Assembly (NCBI GenBank): GCA_026985075.1
Contig: JALSQX010000080.1
Span: 51,823-115,822, forward strand
Origin: Blastocatellia bacterium
GTDB lineage: Bacteria > Acidobacteriota > Blastocatellia > HR10 > J050
Length of the DNA: 64,000 bases
Direction of reading: 5' to 3'
Shown here: positions 1 to 8,301 of the stretch, in pieces
Numbering within the stretch: the first letter of the stretch is position 1
Layout: every line of letters starts with the position of its first letter
The notes under the pieces: generated by a model
What the model saw: only the letters and a program-made list of their open reading frames with translations
Told to the model about the DNA's origin: nothing
The model's database searches: none
Position numbers and translations under genes: made by a program

Positions 1-1199
1 TGAATATCATCAACGAGACGCACTTTCCCTCGTTGCAATTCATCGGTAATGCCGAAGACATCCATGGGAAGACGAATTCCCGCTCCCACTTGCGTTGTTC
101 CCCGGGTGTGCGTGGCGATGATGATGCCCTCTTTGGCGCCAAAATCGAAGACGGACACACTGGCGCGAAGGCAAGGCACCAGTTGCTGGATATGGCGCAA
201 TGCGGCTTCGGCAATTGCCTCGGACGATCGAGCGGCGAGGATGGCCCGATCGATCTCTCGCAATATCTCCAATCGCTGAGCCTGTTGCCGTAACGCCGCC
301 TCGGCTCGTTGGCGTTCAGCGATCTGTTGTTTCAATCGGCGGTTAGCGTATGAAAGCTCGGCCGTGCGTTCCCGGACCCGGTGTTCCAGTTCCTCCCGTG
401 CCCTGTTGAGCGCTTCTTCGGCTTGTTTCCGTTTGGTGATATCGCGAACCATGGCGATGAGACACCGCCGTCCCCGTATGTTCACCGAAGAAGCTGAAAT
501 CTCCGCTGGAAGCGAGCGCCGCGTTTTGGTCATGCACGTGAGTTCGTTGGTCCAGCCATGTCCCGATCCCCAAACACGCTGTGAAAATCTCAAGAATTGC
601 GGCATCTCATGGGGATGAATAGCCGACACGGGCAAGGACAGCAACTCCGCCCGAGAATACCCGAGCAATCGACAGGCTTGTGGATTCACATCAAGAATTT
701 CGTCCCGCTCGGGATCGATGAGAAAGATCGCGTCGTTGGAAAAATCGAAAATCTTATGGAACGTCTCCTCGCTCTCTCGCAACGCTGCCTCGGCCCGTTT
801 GCGCTCGATGATATCGACCATCATCGCTCGCCATTCTCGTGCTCGCCCCTGAGCATCCTTGATGAGCCGACCCGTTAAGCTGATCCAGACCGTACGCCCA
901 TCCGCCCGACGCATCTCCAATTCCTCATCGCAGATCTGCTCTCCCGCCTCTATTCGCCGTTGGAGTTGCCGGGCCTTTTCTTTCCCCGCTGGCGTATCGG
1001 CACACAGGTCCAGAATCGAACGACCGATCAACTCTTCCCAATCATATCCAAGCAATTCGACAACTCGCCGGTTGACCATATGAATGCCCCCATCAAGGCC
1101 CAGGGAAAAATAGGCGAGAGGGGCATTCTCATAGAGATCCCTGAACCTCTCCTCGCTCTCCGGCGAGGGCTTTCCCGCCCAGTTGTCTATGTGGCTCAT
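1..1199 (-). CDS. PAS-PAS-GAF sensor protein, C-terminus cut by window edge
   Basis: The frame is open from 1199 to the left edge, so only the first 399 residues are visible. The ATG at 1199 follows GAGGAG with nine bases between. An in-frame ATG at 1265 would add 22 residues but lacks a ribosome site. Two PAS domains are seen, at about residues 18-130 and 140-255; the first has ENAPLAYFSLGLDG and LLGYDWEELIGRS. Each ends in a PAC-like stretch (MMVDIIERKRAE; MVRDITKRKQAE). A coiled coil of about 60 residues follows, then a GAF start (IQQLVPCLRASVSVFDF). Proteins of this layout usually end in histidine kinase or diguanylate cyclase domains. The output domain here lies outside the window, so kinase activity is inference. 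Confidence 0.85.
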   Translation of the reverse strand, partial: MSHIDNWAGKPSPESEERFRDLYENAPLAYFSLGLDGGIHMVNRRVVELLGYDWEELIGRSILDLCADTPAGKEKARQLQRRIEAGEQICDEELEMRRADGRTVWISLTGRLIKDAQGRAREWRAMMVDIIERKRAEAALRESEETFHKIFDFSNDAIFLIDPERDEILDVNPQACRLLGYSRAELLSLPVSAIHPHEMPQFLRFSQRVWGSGHGWTNELTCMTKTRRSLPAEISASSVNIRGRRCLIAMVRDITKRKQAEEALNRAREELEHRVRERTAELSYANRRLKQQIAERQRAEAALRQQAQRLEILREIDRAILAARSSEAIAEAALRHIQQLVPCLRASVSVFDFGAKEGIIIATHTRGTTQVGAGIRLPMDVFGITDELQRGKVRLVDDI

Positions 1200-1624
1200 T
1201 ACGGAGCACTCCTCATCATCCAACGGCTCGAATCCCCCCCGCTTTTTGGTGAGGTGGGCAGACATCACAGGTGCTCGCTCTGCATCTTCTCATCGGCTGG
1301 TACCATTCTTCCTTAAAGATCGAGGGGCCACCATCCCACCGAAAAGCAGAACCACACGCTTCCCCTCCACGCCCACCCCAGGCCGGAGTGTAACAAATTT
1401 TACGTTTCCGGGCAACGATACGAGTTCGCACTCGGAGCGAACGCAACCGCCCAGCGAGAAGCAGCTTCACGCGACAGAAGCTTACACCCTCTCTGGTCGA
1501 TTTGGCCGTTAGGATCACATAGCAGAGCGTCTGTATCACTCCTCCTGGCGAAGAGAGAGCCCTCGGGTGGCCATTCATCCTCTCTGGACATTCGTCCGCG
1601 GCGCTCTTCTCGGGTTTCAGAGAC
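1200..1624. other. Intergenic, no gene seen
   Basis: I find no convincing coding frame in this 425-base gap between two minus-strand genes. The only structure is an inverted repeat at 1424-1442 (GTTCGC, seven-base loop, GCGAAC). It has no T tract, so a terminator role downstream of the anti-sigma gene is only possible. A promoter for the PAS protein is expected here but none stands out. Confidence 0.5.
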
Positions 1625-1882
1625 TCACTTCCGGTGTCGGAGAGCTTCTTTGAGGCGTTGGCGAATCTCAGGAGGGAGGGAAGCCGAAGGCGAGCTCTCC
1701 TCATCATCTTGGTGGGCGTGACGGCGAAGCAGGTCTCTCATGAAGAGCAATTGTCGCTGATATCGGGTGCAGAAGCGGCAGATGAACAGGTGAAATTTCA
1801 AAGCCACCCGCCAGCGAGTGGGAAGGGGCTGATCCAGCGACTGGGAGATGAGTCGAGCCGCCTCTTTACATGAGAGGAACAC
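1625..1882 (-). CDS. Small zinc-finger anti-sigma factor
   Basis: This 85-residue protein probably holds an ECF sigma factor inactive. The putative zinc site is H-L-F-I-C-R-F-C, the H-x3-C-x2-C pattern of the zf-HC2 family, with an upstream Cys in FLSCKEAARL. The rest is helical and charged, with no membrane segment, so it would act in the cytoplasm. The start is a GTG at 1882, eight bases after AAGGAG. It lies two bases downstream of the stop of the sigma gene, so the pair should be translationally coupled. A longer reading from 1969 would run through the sigma gene and is unlikely. Anti-sigma function is inferred from the motif and the pairing. Confidence 0.8.
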   Translation of the reverse strand: MFLSCKEAARLISQSLDQPLPTRWRVALKFHLFICRFCTRYQRQLLFMRDLLRRHAHQDDEESSPSASLPPEIRQRLKEALRHRK

Positions 1883-1884
1883 GC

Positions 1885-2565
1885 CTAATTCTCCTTGGTT
1901 TTTCCACCAAACCAGTGAATTTCCAGGCAACGCCTCAACCGCATACGCGCGCGATGAAGCATCACCCAAAGGTTGGTCGCCGAAACATTCAAAACCTTAC
2001 TGATTTCTTTATTGTCTAATCCCTCGATCTCGCGCAACACGAAGGCATCGGCCTGGCGCGTCGGGAGCTGCGAGAGACAGCGAGCAAACACGTCCCAGAA
2101 CTCCTTACGATTCAGGGCGGCTTCCGGATCGAGAATCCACTCGTCGGGCTTCAACTTCCACATGCCCATTCTGGTGAAAAATTCTTCGGTCAGCACGTCA
2201 GCAGAATCGCTGGTGTCAAAGGAGGGCTCGCGATGCCTCTGACGCAAATAATCGATGATCTTATGCTTCAGGATGCCCACCAACCAGGTCCTTTCTGAGG
2301 AATGGCCGGCAAACTTACTCCGCGCTTCTAAGGCCGCCAGTAACGTCTCCTGGACGAGGTCCTCGGCCACATGCGGATCGCGGATTCTGAACAGCGCATA
2401 TCGATATAAGTAATCGCCATGCTGATCCACCCACGTTTCAGGATCAGAAGCTTGGGAGGAACCTCGCCTTTCAACATCGAGTCGAATGTCTCTATCCCTC
2501 CAATCCGCCATCATCCCGCTGGAATACTCGAAATCTTGCGCTCGATGAGCGAGCGCACCAGTCAC
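1885..2565 (-). CDS. ECF-type sigma-70 family RNA polymerase sigma factor
   Basis: This 226-residue factor directs RNA polymerase to a regulon not identifiable here. Region 2 is at about residues 46-115 (core-binding DLVQETLLAALEAR and the -10 recognition helix TWLVGILKHKIIDYLR). Region 4 is at about 165-220 (LPTRQADAFVLREIEGLDNK then a helix-turn-helix, KEISKVLNVSATNLWVMLHR). Region 1.2 and region 3 are absent, as in ECF factors. The start taken is a GTG at 2565 with GAGG upstream; an internal ATG pair at residues 18-19 is an alternative. The next gene encodes a small zf-HC2 protein, the usual cognate anti-sigma arrangement. Confidence 0.9.
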   Translation of the reverse strand: MTGALAHRAQDFEYSSGMMADWRDRDIRLDVERRGSSQASDPETWVDQHGDYLYRYALFRIRDPHVAEDLVQETLLAALEARSKFAGHSSERTWLVGILKHKIIDYLRQRHREPSFDTSDSADVLTEEFFTRMGMWKLKPDEWILDPEAALNRKEFWDVFARCLSQLPTRQADAFVLREIEGLDNKEISKVLNVSATNLWVMLHRARMRLRRCLEIHWFGGKTKEN

Positions 2566-2690
2566 TCACTTTACCCTCGATCGACCTTTCCCATCGAAGT
2601 GAACGACAGAGCGGGTAATCATAGTACAAGCATACGCCATTGACCAGCGCCCTCCTCGAAGAACCATTGTTGTCGGGGAATTGACGAAAG

Positions 2691-4784
2691 TCATCCACTC
2701 AGGGGCTGGGGATGCTTGTCCTCCTGGTTATTCCCAGTCTGAGCTGAACGGTGAATTGCCCGCGAAGGAAAACGCTCCTTGTAATACCAACGAGCGAGCC
2801 GCTCCGGAGCCACTCCCACCCAATAGGAGAGAATCAGGGCTTGATTCACGAACCACGTTTTCCAAATGCCCATTCTCTGCCAACGACGAGCCGACGTCTG
2901 AACGGCCGATGGCGCAATGACGATGCGTCCCCGTCGCCGTAGACGTCGAATGAGTTCGACATCCTCCATGATGGGACTGTCGGGATACCCCCCCACATGG
3001 CGAAACATCTCCGCCTTCAGAAAGATGGTCTGATCCCCATAGGGAGCCTGCAACACCTGGGCTCGCCAATTGGCCACTTTTTCGATGATGCGCAAACCCA
3101 GACCTGGAGCATCGATACCCAGGCGGAAAGCTCCGGCCACGACGCCTGGACGACTCAGGATCTCGCGGACGTGATGTTCAAAACGATGAGGCAGACGCGT
3201 ATCGGCATGCAGGAACAGTAGGATCTCACCATCGGCCATCGCCGCGCCCACATTCATCTGCCGCCCTCGACCAGGCGTCGAGGTGACCACTTTGGCGCCC
3301 CATGATCGAGCGAGGGCCACCGTCTCGTCATTGCTGCCCCCGTCGACGATGATGACGTCTACACCGGCCGCTCCCTCCAGACTGCCTAATGTGGCCTTCA
3401 CATTGGCGGCTTCGTTCAGGGTGGGAATGATGACGGAGATTCGTGACAACGGAGGAGGTTTTGCAGCGCTCTCTCGCTCACGATCCCAGATGGCGAGATC
3501 CTGGGGACGATCGACATCATCGAGCACCGTCAGGCGGTGGAAGGAGAGGCCGAGTCGGCGAATCACCTCTTGAGTCTCTTCCAACACACGCGCAGTTCCC
3601 CACGAGATGCCGTCGAATAATTGAGGAATGGGCCGCCGTAATCCCATGAGGTAGTAGCCCCCGTCGCGCGCCGGGCCTAACACCACATCGCTCCGGCGGA
3701 GATGGTCAAAAGCCTCGGCCATCAACTCCGCGGTGAGACCAGGACAATCCGCTCCGATGGCGATCACGCGATGCCGCCCCGCCCGAAAGGCCTCTTCGAA
3801 AGCGCGCTTGAGCCGCACACCCAAATCGCCCTCTCCCTGCCGACGATAGGAGAGGCCCACTCCCAGCCACCGGCTCATGAGCCCATCGCGGCCACCCTCG
3901 TAGCGAATCTCAACGGCGAGCGGGCGTTGACGGGCCAGCGCGCGCACACGACGAAGCGTATGCTCGGTCATCTGGCGTTGCAGCTCAGCGGCTCCTTGAG
4001 GCCCCACCGCCGGGATGAGTCGCGTCTTCGTCCTTCCCGGCTCGGGATAACGGGTGAATACGATGATCTGCTCATGGACGGGCATCTCGCGGAACCACGA
4101 ATCGAGAGCCGCAACGAGAATGGTGGAGATGATCTTCACGCCGGCTCCGACGATGCCCTTGAGCGTGCCGGAAACTTTTGACCGTCCAATGCGACGCCGA
4201 TACCGCACGGGCACTTCCAGAATGCGAATTCCCTTCCGCGCCGCTTTGATCTGCATCTCCACCGTCCAGCCATAATCACGATCGCGCATCCCGAGAGCGC
4301 GCAGCGTCGAGTGGCGGATGGCGCGAAACGGACCGAGATCGGTATATCGAACTTTCCACAACCAACCAATGAGCGTACAGGCAAGCCAATTGCCAAAGCG
4401 CGCTTGCACTGTCAGTGCGCCAGGTTCCCGCTCCCCTCGCGCGCGCGATCCAATCACAAAATCAGCTCGATCATCGATGATGGGATCGACCAGTCGATCC
4501 ATGTCCTCGGGATAATCGCTGTAATCCCCATCCAAAAAGACGATGATGTCCTGATCGTCGAGCCTGGCCAGACCCGCCAGGCAGGCGGCTCCATATCCTC
4601 GGCGAGGCTCACACACCACTTGAGCACCCTGTGCTCGGGCTAATTCGGCAGTTCGGTCCGTCGAACCGTTATCGGCGACGATGACATCATCCACCCAATC
4701 CGGTATCGCCGAGAGAACCCGACCAATGGCTGATTCCTCGTTGAGCGCGGGAATGATCACGGCAATTTTGTGGCCTTTTCTCAT
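2691..4784 (-). CDS. Triple-fusion glycosyltransferase (GT2 + TIGR04282-like + TIGR04283-like)
   Basis: Three transferase units are joined in 697 residues. Residues 1-235 are a GT2 domain of the dolichyl-phosphate mannose synthase/polyprenol glycosyltransferase type (VIIPALNEESAIGRVL; acidic FLDGDYSDYPED). Residues 237-440 resemble the TIGR04282 family, a nucleotidyltransferase-like fold (FTRYPEPGRTKTRLIP, IGADCPGL). Residues 450-680 resemble TIGR04283, a second GT2 (ISVIIPTLNEAANVKATL, LFLHADTRLP). The last two families are named for co-occurrence with radical SAM/selenodomain and arsenosugar clusters, but substrates are not settled. The start ATG lies one base after the stop of the upstream polytopic glycosyltransferase. 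This suggests the pair builds a lipid-linked or membrane glycoconjugate, which is inference. Confidence 0.88.
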   Translation of the reverse strand: MRKGHKIAVIIPALNEESAIGRVLSAIPDWVDDVIVADNGSTDRTAELARAQGAQVVCEPRRGYGAACLAGLARLDDQDIIVFLDGDYSDYPEDMDRLVDPIIDDRADFVIGSRARGEREPGALTVQARFGNWLACTLIGWLWKVRYTDLGPFRAIRHSTLRALGMRDRDYGWTVEMQIKAARKGIRILEVPVRYRRRIGRSKVSGTLKGIVGAGVKIISTILVAALDSWFREMPVHEQIIVFTRYPEPGRTKTRLIPAVGPQGAAELQRQMTEHTLRRVRALARQRPLAVEIRYEGGRDGLMSRWLGVGLSYRRQGEGDLGVRLKRAFEEAFRAGRHRVIAIGADCPGLTAELMAEAFDHLRRSDVVLGPARDGGYYLMGLRRPIPQLFDGISWGTARVLEETQEVIRRLGLSFHRLTVLDDVDRPQDLAIWDRERESAAKPPPLSRISVIIPTLNEAANVKATLGSLEGAAGVDVIIVDGGSNDETVALARSWGAKVVTSTPGRGRQMNVGAAMADGEILLFLHADTRLPHRFEHHVREILSRPGVVAGAFRLGIDAPGLGLRIIEKVANWRAQVLQAPYGDQTIFLKAEMFRHVGGYPDSPIMEDVELIRRLRRRGRIVIAPSAVQTSARRWQRMGIWKTWFVNQALILSYWVGVAPERLARWYYKERFPSRAIHRSAQTGNNQEDKHPQPLSG

Positions 4785-4785
4785 C

Positions 4786-6234
4786 TCAAGCGACCCTCAT
4801 CACCTTCAACGCCCGGCGGCCAGCGCGCCACTCTCGAATCAAAAGATACCAGACGGGTACATACTCGAACCAGACAATGCCGTAGTCGAAAATCCCCACA
4901 CGCTCGTGGAGGTTGAAGTGAAATCTCAAATAGTAAAGCGGCAGCAAGGCGGTCAGCAGGAGCAGAGACCGTCGAGGGCGAATCGCCAAAAATGGAATGA
5001 TCCAGACGTAGTACCAGGGGAATTGTGCCGGGCTGAGGAGGAAAACGGCAGCGACAATGAGAAGGGATCGCTCCCAGAGCTCTATCGATGTACGGTGGTC
5101 GCGGCGAACGAGCCAACCAATCCAACCGACCAGCACCATGGCGACCACCATGCGCGCTCCCCACCCTCCATAAGAAGCCGCGTATCCCATCAGTCTGGCC
5201 AGCGCTTCCATCCCCCAAAGGACGAGCATGAAGAACGCATCGTTCATTTCCCAATACTGACCGTAGACGAGAAATCCCGACTGTCGGTCGAGACCGGCAC
5301 CGTAAATGGGAGCGAGCATGACGCCACCGAGCAGGGCGAGAAGGCTCACGGCCAGGATGAGACGTCGCCACTGCCTCACCAGAGACCGCCAGATCACCGG
5401 CCCCAGGACGAGCGGCCAGATCTTGGTTGCCATCGCTATCCCCAAACAGCCGGTGGCCCAGAGAGGGCGACGGCGCATCATGAGCCATAACGCCCCCAGA
5501 ACGAACGGGAGCACGACTATATCCATGTGGCCGGAGTTGAAAATCTCTTTGACCAAAATCGGATTCCACCAGTACACCGCCAGCCAGAGCAGCGGCAGAC
5601 GCAACTCGTGCACCACCATGGCCAGCAATCCCAAAGTCGCCACATCGAATCCCAGGAGGACGACTCGCCAGGAGAGAAGGCTCCACGGGCGAATCCAGTG
5701 AGCCAAGGCGAAGGCCGCCTGGCTCACGGGCGGGTAAACCGTTCGCAGGTGTGGATGATTCACTCGATCAATGACCTCGCCAGATTGCCGAGCGAGGCGG
5801 GCGAGTGAGGGAGGAACCACATGGAGCACCTCGCCATCGGTGAGGAATTGCTCCGGCGCGTAGGCATAAGGATTCGATCCACTCGCCGTCACGCCTCCAT
5901 CCCAGAGATAGCGATAATAGTCGTCTTCTAACATGGGAGTGGACGCCAAGAAAGCCACGCGCAGCAGCACTCCGACGAGGAACATCCATATCAATAATCC
6001 CTTACTCTGGGGAGCACGGGCGATCTCCCATACGGCCAACAGATAGAGGACGCCCGCCATCATCTCTATACCCACCAGAGCGATGATGGGATAGGAAGCG
6101 ATATCGCGTTCGTAGGCAAATTGCGGAGAGAGCCAGAGAAGAAAGAAATGGAGGCCGACGAGTCCGGCGCCCGCCAGCCCCCAGCGCCAATACCAAGGCG
6201 TTAATCGAGGCACCTGAGAAGCGTGTGCCTCCAT
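4786..6234 (-). CDS. Polytopic membrane glycosyltransferase (mannosyltransferase/DUF2029-like)
   Basis: The 482-residue protein has about ten to twelve hydrophobic helices spread over its whole length. Near residues 100-125 is an acidic loop (STPMLEDDYYRYLWDGGVT) of the kind found in the first periplasmic loop of GT-C enzymes, where acidic residues bind the metal or polyprenyl-phosphate sugar. Further conserved-looking loops are YPPVSQAAFA and WWNPILVKEIFNSGHMD. The fold suggests transfer of a sugar from a polyprenyl-phosphate donor on the outer face of the inner membrane. The start has a strong GGAGGAG site. The gene is cotranscribed with the triple-fusion transferase, whose first domain could make the polyprenyl donor. 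Acceptor unknown. Confidence 0.8.
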   Translation of the reverse strand: MEAHASQVPRLTPWYWRWGLAGAGLVGLHFFLLWLSPQFAYERDIASYPIIALVGIEMMAGVLYLLAVWEIARAPQSKGLLIWMFLVGVLLRVAFLASTPMLEDDYYRYLWDGGVTASGSNPYAYAPEQFLTDGEVLHVVPPSLARLARQSGEVIDRVNHPHLRTVYPPVSQAAFALAHWIRPWSLLSWRVVLLGFDVATLGLLAMVVHELRLPLLWLAVYWWNPILVKEIFNSGHMDIVVLPFVLGALWLMMRRRPLWATGCLGIAMATKIWPLVLGPVIWRSLVRQWRRLILAVSLLALLGGVMLAPIYGAGLDRQSGFLVYGQYWEMNDAFFMLVLWGMEALARLMGYAASYGGWGARMVVAMVLVGWIGWLVRRDHRTSIELWERSLLIVAAVFLLSPAQFPWYYVWIIPFLAIRPRRSLLLLTALLPLYYLRFHFNLHERVGIFDYGIVWFEYVPVWYLLIREWRAGRRALKVMRVA

Positions 6235-6270
6235 TGCTCTCCTCCTGGAATCCTTGAGAACCGCCGCCGA

Positions 6271-6732
6271 CTATTTGGTTCCAGAACCTCGGACCCTGGT
6301 GCCCGAGCCTCTCGATTCTGGTTGTTTGGCCTTCTTGAAAGAAATCACTTCCAGGGTCTTATCTCCCTGGCGGAGGTGGCCCTTCACGATGATCTTCTCG
6401 CCCGGGCGAACGCGCCGAACGAGTTTCTCGCTCTGTTCCGAATCCCTGAGACGGAGCATCGCGCCCTGGAGGCCCCTCAATTCACGTCCTCCCGTGCTCG
6501 TCGCCCTGATGACCTTAATGGCATAGGTCGGATGGCCTTTCGTTGCCGACCCCATCTCCGGAAGAGCATGAAGCTCTCCTTCGATCTTCACGGTCTCCGT
6601 GCCCATGGACGTCTTACCCGCGCTTCCCTTGCTCTGGCTCCCGGACTGGGCATAGTCTAATCCACCCATGCTCATGAGCGCTATCATCAAGAGCGAAAAA
6701 CCCAATGACCATACGGTTGCTCTCATATTCAT
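6271..6732 (-). CDS. Small exported protein, unknown function
   Basis: This is a 153-residue protein with a signal peptide: a hydrophobic stretch at residues 8-28, then a polar, Ser/Gly-rich linker. The mature part (VKIEGELHALPEMG to EKIIVKGHLRQGDKTLEVISFKK) looks like one small beta domain resembling an OB-fold or NirD-type surface; this is a guess from the pattern. The C-terminal tail carries a short repeat of RGSGT. GGAGG lies eight bases before the ATG. It is 36 bases upstream of the polytopic glycosyltransferase on the same strand and may head that operon. I do not recognise the family. Confidence 0.7.
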   Translation of the reverse strand: MNMRATVWSLGFSLLMIALMSMGGLDYAQSGSQSKGSAGKTSMGTETVKIEGELHALPEMGSATKGHPTYAIKVIRATSTGGRELRGLQGAMLRLRDSEQSEKLVRRVRPGEKIIVKGHLRQGDKTLEVISFKKAKQPESRGSGTRVRGSGTK

Positions 6733-6840
6733 TTCGTTCCTCCCGAAAGATCAACTCTCTTCGCATCAAAGTTCGAGTAGTTGTCGGTCCAACGCCTCAA
6801 TCCTTACACTCGCCTGAAATCCAAGTCGCGTCTACAGTAA

Positions 6841-6941
6841 CAACGAGGATGAGCGCCTCCCGCTCCCCCGGGTCCCTCGCCGACGAACACCGTCCCGCTG
6901 CTCGCCAAAGCAGCAACGAGGATGAGCGCCTCCCGCTCCCC
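6841..6941. repeat. Two exact 28-base direct repeats
   Basis: The bases at 6841-6868 recur exactly at 6914-6941, a 73-base offset. The shared unit begins CAACGAGGATGAGC and ends CCGCTCCCC. They sit in the 296-base gap between the selenoprotein-like gene and the small exported protein, where no coding frame is convincing. No transposase is nearby. Origin unknown. Confidence 0.75.
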
Positions 6942-7028
6942 GATGCTCGTCGTTCGCGATCCCCGAGGAGAAGAAAAACGAGTCCCGTTCGTGCGATGCG
7001 CGTCGCCCGGTGAGCGACACCGTGCTCC

Positions 7029-7856
7029 CTAGTGAGCTTGTTTGAGGAGTTGCCTTTCCCTCAAGTCATCTTTGGTCCACCGGTAGGGTAACTCCACGAT
7101 GGTACCGGGCTCGGTGACGCGCTCGGCCGCCCTCAAACAATCGACCAAGATAGCTCGCTGCACCTGACGATCATGGAGATCGCCAAACGTATACCCGAAC
7201 GGATGGCGAATATAGAGGGCGCGCGAGGGCTTGACTAACTCGGTGATGCTGCGCACCAATGTGAGGGAGATGGTCGTCAACCCCGCCTCGTCAAAGACTC
7301 GTTGGATCAGTCCCACGGACTGATTGCATACCGGTCAGGCGGGGCTGAGAATGACCAGATCCACCCCATCCGCCTTGAGGTTCTCGGCCACTTCGGGGGC
7401 CGTTTGGCGGATCAACGGTTCCGTCTCCGCCACATAGCCCATGAAGGAAAAATGCCGAGGAGCCGCCGATCCGATGATGCCCTCCGTGACCAGCTCGCGG
7501 AGCCGATCCAGAGGGAACACGGCATTCTTATCCTCACTCACCCGCTTGATGTCATACCCCACATGGGATAACCGCAATTCGTCTAAACTCGCATCGCCCG
7601 GAATCTGACGATAGGAGGGATCTCCGATGGGGCTTCTCAAATTAAATGGTGGATCTGCCGCCGCATGGACACCGGCAGTGGTGACCAGAGCGATGCGGCA
7701 CTCGGAGAGGGGTTTTCGTAATGGATTCACTCGAGTAGGATGATCGAAGCGAACCCAGTCAAACTGAGGATAGGCTTTTCGGCGAACGAACTGCTTCTCC
7801 AATTCCACGAAACTAGCATCTAATTCCGCTTCTCGATCCACGACTCTCTCATTCAT
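7029..7856 (-). CDS. Probable selenoprotein, GrdB/PrdB-like (glycine/betaine/sarcosine reductase selenoprotein B family), in-frame TGA
   Basis: Reading from the ATG at 7856 (GAGGAG nine bases upstream), the frame gives 173 residues. It then meets TGA at 7337-7335 and continues open for 101 codons to a true stop at 7029. Both halves match one family as I recall it: before the TGA, RIALVTTAGVHAAADPPFN and GSAAPRHFSFMGYV; after it, VGLIQRVFDEAGL and EPGTIVELPYRW. The TGA falls at ILSPA-[TGA]-PVCNQ, where family members carry a CxxC redox pair, so the likely motif is UxxC with Sec at residue 174. A perfect hairpin begins ten bases after the TGA. The family is related to the B subunits of glycine and D-proline reductase. 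Substrate here is unknown; a thiol or selenol redox role is inference. No sel genes are in the window. Confidence 0.85.
7306..7324 (-). promoter_or_regulatory. Candidate bacterial SECIS hairpin
   Basis: On the minus strand the sequence ATCAGTCCGTGGGACTGAT forms a perfect 8-bp stem with a GTG loop. It starts 10 bases after the in-frame TGA, and the loop G is 18 bases past the TGA. Bacterial SECIS elements lie in the coding sequence just after the UGA, with a G-bearing apical loop about 16-37 bases downstream, so position and shape both fit. The stem also encodes in-frame protein. Confidence 0.7.
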
Positions 7857-7880
7857 GATGACGTGCTCCTCACGAAGAAG

Positions 7881-7897
7881 TGGGGGCTCAGCCCCCA
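7881..7897 (-). other. Perfect inverted repeat between AhpD-like and selenoprotein genes
   Basis: TGGGGGCTCAGCCCCCA is an 8-base perfect dyad with a single central base, placed in the 58-base spacer inside the presumed operon and about 15 bases upstream of the selenoprotein ribosome site. No T tract follows on the minus strand, so an attenuator or an mRNA-processing/stability stem is more likely than a terminator. Function is unproven. Confidence 0.55.
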
Positions 7898-7914
7898 TTT
7901 TGAGACTTCTATAT

Positions 7915-8301
7915 TTACTTCAAATCAGACTCCACGCGCAAACCATCGAGGAACTTATTGATACCGCAGAACAGATCGACAACCGCCAGGCCCTCCACAA
8001 GTTCTTTCTCAGAGACGCCCATGCGTCTCAACTGCGCCGTATGGGCATTTATGCAATACTCACAATTATTGACCGTGGAAACGGCCAGGGCGAGGAATTC
8101 CTTCGTCTTGGGGTCTAATTTACCCGGTCCCATGATTACCTTGAAACGATCCCAGGTCGTCTGGAGATAAGCTGGATGGACGGCCATAGCCTTGAACAGG
8201 TTGGAAACAAACGGAAGTCCGAATGTGCGTTTGATATCCTCATAGATCTCTTTCACTGTACCCGTGACGTGTTCTTCTGAAAGCAGTTTCACTCTCGCCA
8301 T
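7915..8301 (-). CDS. AhpD-like carboxymuconolactone decarboxylase family protein
   Basis: The protein has 128 residues. The AhpD signature is at about residues 79-90: NNCEYCINAHTAQL, with a CxxC pair and the following His of the proton relay. In AhpD this pair reduces a partner enzyme or peroxide. Some relatives carry Sec in place of the first Cys, but here both are Cys. The start ATG at 8301 follows GGAGG; a longer reading to 8370 lacks one. It is 58 bases upstream of the selenoprotein on the same strand and probably cotranscribed, suggesting a shared thiol/selenol redox task. The exact substrate cannot be read from sequence. Confidence 0.88.
   Translation of the reverse strand: MARVKLLSEEHVTGTVKEIYEDIKRTFGLPFVSNLFKAMAVHPAYLQTTWDRFKVIMGPGKLDPKTKEFLALAVSTVNNCEYCINAHTAQLRRMGVSEKELVEGLAVVDLFCGINKFLDGLRVESDLK

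Noticed and set aside
1216..1707. 163-residue minus-strand frame
   Set aside because: It runs through the end of the anti-sigma gene in another frame and has no domain or ribosome site.
7029..7316. Separate 95-residue gene starting at GTG 7316, with the upstream part as a different gene
   Set aside because: There is no ribosome site before 7316, the GTG lies in the loop of the hairpin, and the two parts read as one family across the in-frame TGA.
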